Assembly (NCBI GenBank): GCA_031261365.1
Contig: JAISJY010000090.1
Location: 1-24,853 of the forward strand
Source: Caryophanales bacterium
GTDB taxonomy: Bacteria; Bacillota_I; Bacilli_A; RFN20; JAISJY01
DNA: 24,853 nucleotides
Direction: 5' to 3'
In this document: in pieces, positions 1 through 8,093 of the stretch
Layout of the letters: each line of letters begins with the position of its first letter
Position numbering within the stretch: the first letter of the stretch is position 1
Notes under the pieces: model-generated
What the model saw: the letters and a program-made list of their open reading frames with translations, nothing else
What the model was told of the DNA's origin: nothing
Databases searched by the model: none
Translations under genes and position numbers: made by a program

Positions 1-21
1 TATATATATATATATATATAT
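1..21. repeat. (TA)n dinucleotide tract
   Basis: Ten TA units plus a T occupy the first 21 bases and may continue to the left of the window. The tract lies upstream of a terminator and the InlB-type lipoprotein gene. Tracts like this can vary in length by slippage. No function is shown. Confidence 0.8.
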
Positions 22-74
22 GCATTTTTAACTTCGTTTTGTAACTTATTTTTTAATTTATCAAATAAACATTT

Positions 75-107
75 AAAGACAAGCTAAATAATTGGTTTGT
101 CTTTTTT
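75..107 (+). terminator. Intrinsic terminator of the gene left of the window
   Basis: AAAGACAA (75-82) pairs with TTGTCTTT (97-104), extended by one G-T pair, around a 13-14 nt loop, and runs into a T tract up to 107. No gene in the window precedes it, so it most likely ends a plus-strand transcript that starts to the left. It sits about 40 bases before the InlB-type lipoprotein start, so that gene is probably transcribed separately. Confidence 0.6.
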
Positions 108-144
108 TGCGTTTCTAATTATTTACAAAAGGAGCATAATTAAA

Positions 145-1794
145 ATGAAAATGGCATTTAAAAAAATCGTTGCGTTTCTAGTGTTTTTATCTTTGACAAT
201 ATTATTGTATGGTTGTATAAATACAATTAAAACAATAACTGTGTATTTTTTTAGCGAAGGAGTTTTCTATGATAATAAAGAACTTTCAACTTCACACTTT
301 GAACTACCTACTCCAGAGGTTGAAGGGCATACCTTTGTTAATTGGTATGTTGATGAAGATTATAAAAATGTTTTTGATCATAAATATTTTGATTATTTGG
401 TAAAAGAAACAGAAACTAAATCAATAACCGTTTATGCAAAATATGTAATAACAGATTACAATATTACATATCTTTTAAATGGTGGTGTAAATCATTCGTT
501 AAATCCTAATAATTACAATATGTTTAGCGATACAATTACTCTTCAAGCTCCTTCAAAAGTTGGGTATGCTTTTGCTGGGTGGTATACTAATCCAAGTTTC
601 ACAACACAATTAGAATATATATTAACGGGTACAACAGGCAACCTTACTTTATACGCTAAATGGCTTGCTAATCAATATGTTTTAACATTAGTATACAATG
701 ATGGTGTTACTTCTAACACAACAATAACTGTGTATTATGATAATACTTATTCAAATCTTCCTTCGCCTGAGAGAATTGGTTATACTTTTGAAGGGTGGTA
801 TTTAACTTCAAATCTTTCTGGAGAAAAGATAACAAATAGTAGTGTAGTTTCAATTACTGATAATACAACATTGTATGCTAAGTGGGATATTATTAATTAT
901 ACGATAACATATCTAAATATGGATGGTGCAACTAATAACCCTAATAATCCCGCAACTTTTACATTTAATTCACCAATAATTGAATTATTTCCACCAATAA
1001 AAACAGGTTATACTTTTGCTGGTTGGTATAATAATCCATCTTTAACAGATACTTTCATATCTATTCCAGCTCAAACCACTTCAAATGTGGCTGTTTATGC
1101 TAAATGGGTTGCTAATGAATATAATGTTACTTTAATTTATAATAATGAACTTATTGAAAATACTGAAATTGTTGTAACATTTGGAAACTTGTATGGTGAA
1201 TTACCTATTCCTACAAAGTCAGGATTTACTTTTGGAGGCTGGTATAAAGCTTTTGATTTTAGTGGCTCGGAAGTAAAAAATAGCACTATTGTTTCAACGG
1301 CGGCTAATCATACTTTATATGCTCTTTGGTTGAATATTACGGGAGTATTTCCTTCTGCGACAACAATAGATATTGGAAATGTAGATGTAGAATGGGAAAA
1401 TTATTCAAGAAGAGAAGACTTTAAAACTTTATTTAATGGTTATTTTGATTATCAAAAATTAAAACAAGCTGGTCATGAAACTATAAATATTACGATGACA
1501 TATACTATTAAAACTACTATGAGCGGTATAAATAAGGAAATTGCATATCAATTTAAAATTGTTAATGCAACAACAGGAGGACAATATTCTGAAACTCCTG
1601 CACATTGGATTACAGGGAGTAGTACAACTACTAGAGTTGATGTTTTTTCTGTTCCTTTAAGTGCTATTTCAAATAATGATGTGTATTATTTAGAGTTTAG
1701 ATGTCGTAAAGATTTAGTTACTATCACTGCCAACAAAATACTTATTAACAATATATCATATAGTGTAGTGATAGATTCTGGTCAACCATTGTAA
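145..1794 (+). CDS. InlB-repeat (Listeria-Bacteroides repeat) surface lipoprotein
   Basis: A 549-residue predicted lipoprotein. Residues 1-24 form a signal peptide with lipobox LLYGC (Cys24). Five tandem InlB B-repeat/Flg_new-like units follow at about 31-100, 105-173, 178-247, 252-321 and 326-395, each with a GYTFAGWY-like core and an LYAKW-like end. Residues 400-549 form a beta-rich domain I do not recognise. The ATG at 145 is preferred over an upstream in-frame ATG at 97 because AAAAGGAG (127-134) lies 10 bases before it and the 97 start would put 16 extra residues ahead of the signal peptide. Repeats 2 and 4 resemble each other, as do 3 and 5, so a two-repeat block seems to have been duplicated. 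The family is usually surface-exposed in adhesion or matrix roles; the ligand is unknown. No terminator is obvious after the stop. Confidence 0.85.
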   Translation: MKMAFKKIVAFLVFLSLTILLYGCINTIKTITVYFFSEGVFYDNKELSTSHFELPTPEVEGHTFVNWYVDEDYKNVFDHKYFDYLVKETETKSITVYAKYVITDYNITYLLNGGVNHSLNPNNYNMFSDTITLQAPSKVGYAFAGWYTNPSFTTQLEYILTGTTGNLTLYAKWLANQYVLTLVYNDGVTSNTTITVYYDNTYSNLPSPERIGYTFEGWYLTSNLSGEKITNSSVVSITDNTTLYAKWDIINYTITYLNMDGATNNPNNPATFTFNSPIIELFPPIKTGYTFAGWYNNPSLTDTFISIPAQTTSNVAVYAKWVANEYNVTLIYNNELIENTEIVVTFGNLYGELPIPTKSGFTFGGWYKAFDFSGSEVKNSTIVSTAANHTLYALWLNITGVFPSATTIDIGNVDVEWENYSRREDFKTLFNGYFDYQKLKQAGHETINITMTYTIKTTMSGINKEIAYQFKIVNATTGGQYSETPAHWITGSSTTTRVDVFSVPLSAISNNDVYYLEFRCRKDLVTITANKILINNISYSVVIDSGQPL

Positions 1795-2061
1795 GCAAAA
1801 TGAAGGTAATTATAGAAAAAGATAATTTATTGAAAAATCTTGGTGGTGGTGTGTTTATTCCACAAAAACCTCAAAAATAACTCCACAAAAACCTCAATTT
1901 TAAAAACAAGATGTAATAACATCTTTAACAGTTGCCACAAATGAAAAAGTCCAAATAGTGAAATAAAGTGTCATAAAGGTGATAAAATGCTTTGTTTTGA
2001 ATGATTTTAAGACTTTTTGCAAAAGATAAATTTTATATATGTAAAAAAATAAAAATATCAC

Positions 2062-2090
2062 TTGACAGATACTTTAAATAGTTTTAGAAT
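2062..2090 (+). promoter_or_regulatory. Sigma-A-type promoter of the first sugar operon
   Basis: A perfect -35 TTGACA (2062-2067), a 17-base spacer and -10 TAGAAT (2085-2090, 5 of 6). The predicted transcript start is near 2097, only about 14 bases before the first start codon at 2111. It should drive the whole run 2111-12012, where gaps between genes are 11 bases or fewer. Confidence 0.8.
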
Positions 2091-2094
2091 AATT

Positions 2095-2110
2095 ATGTAA
2101 TCGTATACAT
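2095..2110. promoter_or_regulatory. LacI-family operator / cre-like box
   Basis: ATGTAATCGTATACAT is a near-palindrome centred on CG (2102-2103), the hallmark of LacI-family operators. Bases 2095-2109 also fit the Bacillus cre consensus WTGNAANCGNWNNCW at every fixed position. It covers the predicted transcript start and fills the leader up to the ATG, so a bound repressor would block initiation. It may be autoregulated by the adjacent LacI-type protein, bound by a CcpA, or both; sequence alone cannot separate these. Confidence 0.7.
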
Positions 2111-3121
2111 ATGAAAAACAATAATCCTACCATGAACGATGTTGCCCGTTTGGCAAATGTCTCAAATGCTACTGTGTCCCGTTACCTAAACAGTAAGACT
2201 TTTGTTGATAAGGAAAAAGCTCAAGCCATTGAAAAAGCGGTAGAAGTTTTAAATTATAAACAAAATAAAATAGCTAGATTTTTAAAGACTGATAAAACAA
2301 TGCAAATAATGATGGTAGTTCCAGATATTGAAAATCCTTATTATGCTAAAATGTATAAAACAATTCAAAAGTTAGCTTATAAAAATGATTATACAGTTTT
2401 ATTATTTAATACAGACGATAAAAAAGAAAAAGAAAAAGAAGCTTTAAAGTTGGTTGATGAATTAAGAGTAGATGGCTTAATATTTTGTTCTACTAATGAT
2501 TACCCAGAAGTAATTGAGGGCTTAAAACAAGTAAATGCTTGTATTGTTTCTTCTAATTCTTTTGATAATTTTTATTTTGATACTGTTCATGCTAATAAAG
2601 GTGAGAGTGTTTATTTAGGCACTAAACACCTTTTAGATTATGGACATCTTAATATAGGTTATGCGGGAGGAACGGTTGGTTCTATCTTAAACAAAAGAAG
2701 AAAAGGTGGTTATATTAGAGCTTTGCAAGAGAGAAATATTTCAATAAAAGAAGAAAACATTTTTGATTATTCTTTTTCTATTGAAGGAGGTTTAAAAGCA
2801 GGAGAATACTTTTCAAAAAGAAAAGATATTACAGGAGTGGCTTGTGCTAATGATTTAATTGCCATGGGGATTATTCAATATTATATTAAGAATAATTTAA
2901 AACTTCCTCAAGAATTATCTATTGTCGGGGTTGATGATATTGAATATGCTAGTTATTATAATCCTTCAATTACTACAGTTAAAAATGACCCAGAAGAGTT
3001 TGCTATAAATGCTATGAACTTATTGTTGTCAAGATTAGATGGGACTTATAGTGGAGTTTCTCGAGAAGTATTTAGTTCCCGTCGTTTAATAATTAGAGAA
3101 TCCACCAGAAGAAAGGAGTAA
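2111..3121 (+). CDS. LacI-family transcriptional regulator
   Basis: A 336-residue DNA-binding regulator of usual family length. Residues 8-28 (MNDVARLANVSNATVSRYLN) are the LacI helix-turn-helix, a hinge-helix segment lies near 52-62, and the rest is a periplasmic-binding-protein-like sugar sensor with typical segments near 70-75 (VVPDIENPYY) and CANDLIAMGI in the C-lobe. It heads the importer operon and probably represses it and itself through the operator just upstream. No Shine-Dalgarno sequence precedes the ATG at 2111 or the alternative in-frame ATG at 2132; the leader is predicted to be only about 14 nt. The inducer is unknown but is probably a sugar delivered by the adjacent transporter. 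Confidence 0.93.
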   Translation: MKNNNPTMNDVARLANVSNATVSRYLNSKTFVDKEKAQAIEKAVEVLNYKQNKIARFLKTDKTMQIMMVVPDIENPYYAKMYKTIQKLAYKNDYTVLLFNTDDKKEKEKEALKLVDELRVDGLIFCSTNDYPEVIEGLKQVNACIVSSNSFDNFYFDTVHANKGESVYLGTKHLLDYGHLNIGYAGGTVGSILNKRRKGGYIRALQERNISIKEENIFDYSFSIEGGLKAGEYFSKRKDITGVACANDLIAMGIIQYYIKNNLKLPQELSIVGVDDIEYASYYNPSITTVKNDPEEFAINAMNLLLSRLDGTYSGVSREVFSSRRLIIRESTRRKE

Positions 3122-3122
3122 T

Positions 3123-4433
3123 ATGAAAAAATCAAGATTGGTAATGGTTGGTTTAGTTTTAGTCGGTCTTTCAACTTTAAATAGTTGTAAGAATGAACCT
3201 TGGGGTGATAAGACCAGAATAGTTTTTTGGACTCCTCCTTTTCCTGAACAAGAAACAAGAGATTGGTTAGTTAAATATACCGATAAATATAATGAAATAA
3301 ATACCGATAATGTTTATATTGATTTACTCTTTATTGCTCAAGATGCATGGGAACAAACTTTAAAAACTTCTCAAGCAACAGGAGATGCTCCTCAATTATC
3401 GTTTGAAAATTATGCTGATATTTTAAGAAAAACAATGTCTGGTTTATATATGCCTTTGGATGATTATTTGCCTGAAAATGCCTTTGCTGATTTATATGAA
3501 AATGTTAATGAAATGACAATGGAAAATAACCAACACTACATTTATCCAGCTTTTACAGAGCCTTATTCAATGTTGTTTTACCGCAAGAGCATGTTAAATG
3601 CTGCTGGGGTAACTCCTCCTACTAGTTGGGAAGAAATGTATCAAGCTTCTAAAGTTTTAACAACTAAAGATAGATATGGTATTCAACTTATTCCATCTGC
3701 TCAATTAGGCTGGGCAATTTGGGGTTTTCAAGCTCAAGCTGGACATTATTTATTAAATGATAATTGGGATGCTCCTTTAGTTAATGATTCTTTTAATCAT
3801 AGTTTATTTGATGTTTGGTACCGTATAAATAAAGAAGAATATACGACTAAAGTTGCTCAAGAAAGTTATACAATGATTACCCCTTTAGCAACCGGGAAAG
3901 TAGCAATGCAATTAGCAGGGTCTTGGGTTATTGGTCAATTAAAAAATGATTATCCTAATGTATTAGATGATATTGGTTATGTTCCTTGTCCAACTATTGA
4001 TGGAATTGTTGATGGAGTAACCACATCGGCTATGGGTGGCTGGGGTATGGCAATGGATGCTCATGCGGAAAATCCTGTTGAAGCTGGTCATTTTATTAAT
4101 TATCTTTTAGCAGGAGATACTAATATTATGTTAGAGTTCTTTAAATCAACAGGTTATTCTAAATTGTCTGGAAGAGTAAGTGTTGATGAATATATGAAGA
4201 CTGCTCCAGAATCTGCTAATGACCCTTTTAGAAAGTTTATGGTAGAGAAAATAGCTCCATATTCTTTAGCAGAACCTATTTATATTTGGGAGATATCAAG
4301 AGACTATGCTCAAGCAATGGAGAGTACATATTTAAGTAACATATCTATAGATAATGCTCTTAAAGCTTTAGATAAGAAAATAAAAGATTATATTTTAGCT
4401 AATGAATTAGCAGGAACAAATCCCCAAAAGTGA
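3123..4433 (+). CDS. ABC sugar-binding lipoprotein (CUT1)
   Basis: A 436-residue extracellular solute-binding protein (family 1, UgpB/MalE type) anchored as a lipoprotein: signal peptide with lipobox LNSC, Cys22. The mature part has the family layout: a first beta strand TRIVFWTPPF, a hinge segment PYSMLFYRKSMLNAAG, and MGGWGMAMDA near the second lobe, with several Trp that could stack on sugar rings. AAAGGAG (3112-3118) overlaps the end of the regulator gene, one base before the ATG. The TGA stop overlaps the GTG of the permease. It should capture an oligosaccharide for the two permeases that follow; the ligand is unknown. Confidence 0.92.
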   Translation: MKKSRLVMVGLVLVGLSTLNSCKNEPWGDKTRIVFWTPPFPEQETRDWLVKYTDKYNEINTDNVYIDLLFIAQDAWEQTLKTSQATGDAPQLSFENYADILRKTMSGLYMPLDDYLPENAFADLYENVNEMTMENNQHYIYPAFTEPYSMLFYRKSMLNAAGVTPPTSWEEMYQASKVLTTKDRYGIQLIPSAQLGWAIWGFQAQAGHYLLNDNWDAPLVNDSFNHSLFDVWYRINKEEYTTKVAQESYTMITPLATGKVAMQLAGSWVIGQLKNDYPNVLDDIGYVPCPTIDGIVDGVTTSAMGGWGMAMDAHAENPVEAGHFINYLLAGDTNIMLEFFKSTGYSKLSGRVSVDEYMKTAPESANDPFRKFMVEKIAPYSLAEPIYIWEISRDYAQAMESTYLSNISIDNALKALDKKIKDYILANELAGTNPQK

Positions 4434-5317
4434 CAAAAATAAAATACAAGAGTGACCAAGTTAAAACAGCAATAATAGCTTTATTACCAAGTTTTGTTTT
4501 ACTTACTACTTTTGCTATTATTCCAATTTTTCTTTCTTTAAGTAGTTCAACATTAGAAGGAAATAATTATATGGGCTTTAAGTTTGTCGGCTTTAGTAAT
4601 TATCTTAAAGTCTTAACTGATAGTAATTTTTGGAAATCTTTTTTAGTCGGCTTTCAATATGTTTTAGTTATAGTTCCAATTCAATTAGTTTTAGCTTTCT
4701 TTTTAGCAAGTTTAATAATTAAATTAAAACAACCATTACAAAGTATTATTAAGGTTTGTATATATGTACCTTGTATTTTATCTGGCATTGTGGTTGGGGC
4801 TATCTTTATGTATTTATATGAATATGATGCTGGTCTTATTAATACTCTATTAAAGATTTTTAATGTTGATAAAGTAGCTTGGTTAGCAGATCCTAAAACA
4901 GCTTTAGTAGCTGTTGGCATTGCTTCTATTTGGGCTGGTTTAGGTTATGTAACTTTAGTAATGTTAGGTGGTTTATTAGATATTCCGAAAGATTATTATG
5001 AAGCGGCTAGTTTAGATGGGGCTAATATTTGGCAAAAGTTTTGGCATGTAACATTACCAGGAATTAAAAATGTTGGAGCCTATTTATTAATAAGTTGTTT
5101 TGTTTCTACTTTCCAAATATTTGAATTACCTTTTATAATGACAGGTGGAGGTCCTTTAGATTCTACCATGGGACCAATTGGCTATATTTATCAACATTTC
5201 TCTTATGATACAACTTTAGGTTTTACTTATGCTTCTTCTGTTTTAATAGCTTTATTCTTAGCTGTTGCTTCTTCTTTGGTCTTTAAACTTGTTAATTCAA
5301 GTCGTTCACAGGAGTAA
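4430..5317 (+). CDS. CUT1 ABC sugar permease, MalF/UgpA type
   Basis: A 295-residue membrane protein with about six transmembrane helices. The first is near 15-35, and the EAA loop contacting the ATPase is YYEAASLDGANIWQKF followed by the LPG segment. The start is GTG overlapping the TGA stop of the binding-protein gene (GTGA), with no good ribosome binding site, so it is probably translated by coupling. It forms the importer core with the next permease. No ATP-binding subunit is encoded in this operon. Confidence 0.93.
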   Translation: MTKIKYKSDQVKTAIIALLPSFVLLTTFAIIPIFLSLSSSTLEGNNYMGFKFVGFSNYLKVLTDSNFWKSFLVGFQYVLVIVPIQLVLAFFLASLIIKLKQPLQSIIKVCIYVPCILSGIVVGAIFMYLYEYDAGLINTLLKIFNVDKVAWLADPKTALVAVGIASIWAGLGYVTLVMLGGLLDIPKDYYEAASLDGANIWQKFWHVTLPGIKNVGAYLLISCFVSTFQIFELPFIMTGGGPLDSTMGPIGYIYQHFSYDTTLGFTYASSVLIALFLAVASSLVFKLVNSSRSQE

Positions 5318-5319
5318 TT

Positions 5320-6168
5320 ATGAATAAGAAAGTTAAAAATATTATCTTTTCTTTCATCGCTATATTAGTAATAATTATCTCTTTATTTCCTTTGTTTTGG
5401 ATGTTTATTTCAGGCTTTAAGGCTAAAACAGAAATAATAGCTACTCCTTTTAAGTTTTTTCCTGATACTTGGGACTTATCTAATTATTTAGGTTTGTTGA
5501 CCGGTAAAACTAATAGTATCTTTTTTCCAAGAGGAGCAAACTTTTTAACTTCAATGGGATTAACTTTGTTAATAAGTTTAGTAGCTGTTGTTTTAAGTAT
5601 TTTAATTAATTCTTTAGCCGCTTATGCTTTTGCTAGATTAGACTTCCCTTTTAAGAAAACTGCTTGGTTGTATTATTTAATAACAATGTTTATACCGAGT
5701 ATTTCTATTTTAATAAGTGCAACTCAAGTGACTAAGTTTTTAGGATTAACTAATACTTTACCTGCTTTAATATTACCCGGGGTAGTTTATGTTTGGTCTA
5801 TATTCTTTTATAGACAATTCTTTCTCAATATACCCCGTTCATTGGAGGAAGCCGCTTTAATAGATGGTTGTAATAGATTACAAATATTCTTTAAGATTTA
5901 TGTCCCAATGAGTGGAACTCCTTTTGTTATTATGGGAATAAGTGTTTTTCAAGGCTTCTGGAATGCTTTTATTTGGCCAACGATAGTAATGAAAAATCCT
6001 CAATTCATGCAAGTAAATCAGTTAATTGCTTATTTTAGGTCTTCACAAGGTATAGAGTGGCATATGTTAATGGCAAGTTCAGCTTTAGCCTCAATTCCTT
6101 TAATAGTTTTACTTATAATATTCCAAAAGAAAATAATGGAGGGTATCAGAATATCTGGTATGAAATAA
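5320..6168 (+). CDS. CUT1 ABC sugar permease, MalG/UgpE type
   Basis: A 282-residue membrane protein. It has an N-terminal helix near 9-30 (ending FPLFWMFISGF), about six helices in total, and the EAA loop LEEAALIDGCNRLQIF followed by VP. AGGAG (5310-5314) overlaps the stop of the first permease, two bases before the ATG. It is the second half of the importer channel. Its TAA overlaps the next ATG by one base (TAATG). Confidence 0.93.
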   Translation: MNKKVKNIIFSFIAILVIIISLFPLFWMFISGFKAKTEIIATPFKFFPDTWDLSNYLGLLTGKTNSIFFPRGANFLTSMGLTLLISLVAVVLSILINSLAAYAFARLDFPFKKTAWLYYLITMFIPSISILISATQVTKFLGLTNTLPALILPGVVYVWSIFFYRQFFLNIPRSLEEAALIDGCNRLQIFFKIYVPMSGTPFVIMGISVFQGFWNAFIWPTIVMKNPQFMQVNQLIAYFRSSQGIEWHMLMASSALASIPLIVLLIIFQKKIMEGIRISGMK

Positions 6169-8093
6169 TGAACGATAAACAAATAGAAAAGATTTATGCT
6201 GGTTTATTAGGTAAATTAATTGGCATTAGATTAGGAGCTCCGGTGGAAATGTGGAGTCGCGAAGAAATCAAAGAAAAGTATCAAGGTAAAGAGGGTTATT
6301 TAGTTGATTATAAAAACTTTGCCTCTGATGATGATTCTAATGGTCCTACTTTCTTTTTTAGAACGCTTTTAGATTATGGAATTAAACCTTTGCCAGAAGA
6401 TTTTGGCAAGACCTGGTTAAATTATGTTCCTTATTTACATAGTTTCTTTTGGTGGGGTGGTTATGGAGTATCAACAGAACATACTGCTTATTTAAACTTA
6501 TTAAATGGAGTTAATTCTCCTTATTCTGGTAGTATTGAGAAAAACGGTTTGCTTATAGCGGAACAAATAGGTGGTCAAATATTTTCAGACTTTTGGGGCT
6601 TGGTTAGTTTAGGAAATATTGATATTGCTAAATATTATGCTAAATTAGCAAGTAGTGTTTCTCATGCTGGATTAGGAATAGATGGGAGTATTTTTGTTGC
6701 TAGTGCTATAGCATCAGCTTTTAATCAAAGCGATATTGAAGTAGTTATTCAACAAGCTTTAAATGAATTAGATAGTCAAAGTGCTTATAGATTATGTTTG
6801 GAAGATGTGATTAAGTTTGCTAAAAAGACTACTGATATAGAGGTATGTTATCAATATATTAAAACCAATTATTGGAAAGATAAGTTTGCTGGTAATTGCC
6901 ATATTATTCCTAATGCCGCTTTAATGGTTATGAGTTTAATATATGGGAAAGGTGATTTTGATAATACTTTAAAGATTTGTAATGAAGCAGGTTTTGATAC
7001 TGATTGTAATTGTGGCAATGTCGGAACTATTTTAGGAGTACTTAATGGACTTGATAAAATAAATGAAAAGTGGAGAGCACCTATCAATGATTTATATATT
7101 TGTTCTAGTGTTATTGGTTATTTAAATATTGTTGATATTCCAAGTATGGTTTTTGAAATAGCCCGACAAGCTCATAAGATTGATAAAGAATATAGTGGTA
7201 AATATTTAGCAGAATTAGAAGGTAATAATGATTTAAGTTTTGTTTTACCTAATTCTAGACACGGTTTTGTAAATGAAAAAAATATGATTTATAAGTATGT
7301 TTATTTTGGCAAAGAAAACTTAGACGATAATAGATATGACCCTGCCACTTCACCCACTTTATATAAGGGTGAAATCTTAACAATAACGGTTAAAGGTTTT
7401 GGTAAATATAAGATTTTTGTTGAAAATACCCAACATCAAAAGTTTTATAGTTATGAAACTAATGAAGAAAGTATTTCTTACCCTTTAACTATAAACGGTA
7501 CTATTTTAAGATATGGAATTATTTATGAAGGTGATATTCAAATTAAAAATGTCAAGATAGAAGGCAAGGCTGAATATTATTTAGATTTTGCTAATCATCA
7601 AATAGAAGATTATGATTTATACCATAAAGAAATACAAGGCTGTACTCATTATTCAGGTTATTGGACTTTGAGTAACGGTAAGTTATTCACAGCTTCTACT
7701 ACTGAGAGTAAACTATATACTTTTAAGTATTCTTTTTCTAATATTTCAGTAGAGACTAAGTTTAAAAAGATTTATTCAGGTAGTGCTGGTTTAATGTTTA
7801 GGGTTCAAGGTAATAGAAAATGTTATGAATTATTAGTAGAAGAAGAGAAAGTAGTTCTTTATAAATATAATGATGGGGTAGTAGAAACATTAATTTCTCA
7901 GGATTTTAAGACTAATGAAGAGATAATTTTGGGAGTTGTTTTTATAAAAGAGAACATTCAAATATTTATCAATAAGAAACTTTTTATGATGGTTAAAGAT
8001 TATCAATTTATTATAAAAGGCAGTGTTGGTTTAGTAGCCAAAAATAATGCTTCGGTGGAGTTTTCTTATTTAGATATTAAGGAGGTAGACTAA
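6168..8093 (+). CDS. Cytoplasmic ADP-ribosylglycohydrolase-family protein with C-terminal LamG/DUF1080-like domain
   Basis: A 641-residue protein without signal peptide or membrane helix. Residues 5-330 look like the ADP_ribosyl_GH (PF03747) fold: opening AGLLGKLIGIRLGAPVEM; an acidic SDDDSNG cluster (54-56) at the place of the family's TDDT metal-binding motif; SHAGLGIDGSIFVASAIA (165-182); and the late GFDTDCNCGNVG motif (DTD 277-279), the usual second metal-binding site. About residues 510-641 form a beta-sandwich like concanavalin/3-keto-disaccharide-hydrolase domains. The start is the ATG in TAATG, coupled to the permease; an in-frame ATG at 6057 lies inside that permease and would only add residues before the domain. 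In an importer operon it more likely acts on an imported glycan or glycoside than on ADP-ribosylated protein. That function is inferred. Confidence 0.75.
   Translation: MNDKQIEKIYAGLLGKLIGIRLGAPVEMWSREEIKEKYQGKEGYLVDYKNFASDDDSNGPTFFFRTLLDYGIKPLPEDFGKTWLNYVPYLHSFFWWGGYGVSTEHTAYLNLLNGVNSPYSGSIEKNGLLIAEQIGGQIFSDFWGLVSLGNIDIAKYYAKLASSVSHAGLGIDGSIFVASAIASAFNQSDIEVVIQQALNELDSQSAYRLCLEDVIKFAKKTTDIEVCYQYIKTNYWKDKFAGNCHIIPNAALMVMSLIYGKGDFDNTLKICNEAGFDTDCNCGNVGTILGVLNGLDKINEKWRAPINDLYICSSVIGYLNIVDIPSMVFEIARQAHKIDKEYSGKYLAELEGNNDLSFVLPNSRHGFVNEKNMIYKYVYFGKENLDDNRYDPATSPTLYKGEILTITVKGFGKYKIFVENTQHQKFYSYETNEESISYPLTINGTILRYGIIYEGDIQIKNVKIEGKAEYYLDFANHQIEDYDLYHKEIQGCTHYSGYWTLSNGKLFTASTTESKLYTFKYSFSNISVETKFKKIYSGSAGLMFRVQGNRKCYELLVEEEKVVLYKYNDGVVETLISQDFKTNEEIILGVVFIKENIQIFINKKLFMMVKDYQFIIKGSVGLVAKNNASVEFSYLDIKEVD

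Larger units (their letters stand above)
1795..2110. other. Intergenic region with tandem 23-bp repeat and small hairpin
   Basis: This 316-base gap carries no convincing gene. It holds a 26-codon open frame (1800-1880, beginning MKVIIEKDNLLKNL) without a ribosome binding site. It also has a 16-base unit TCCACAAAAACCTCAA repeated at 1859-1874 and 1882-1897 (23-base period), and a perfect short hairpin GATGT-AATA-ACATC at 1910-1923. The last 50 bases are the promoter and operator of the downstream lacI-type gene. Confidence 0.6.

Noticed and set aside
97..144. Longer N-terminus for the InlB-type lipoprotein starting at 97
   Set aside because: It would start inside the upstream terminator stem and put 16 residues before a standard signal peptide; AAAAGGAG supports the ATG at 145.
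6057..6167. Upstream start for the cytoplasmic ADP-ribosylglycohydrolase-family gene
   Set aside because: It lies wholly inside the permease gene in another frame; the ATG in TAATG at 6168 gives the domain its normal N-terminus.
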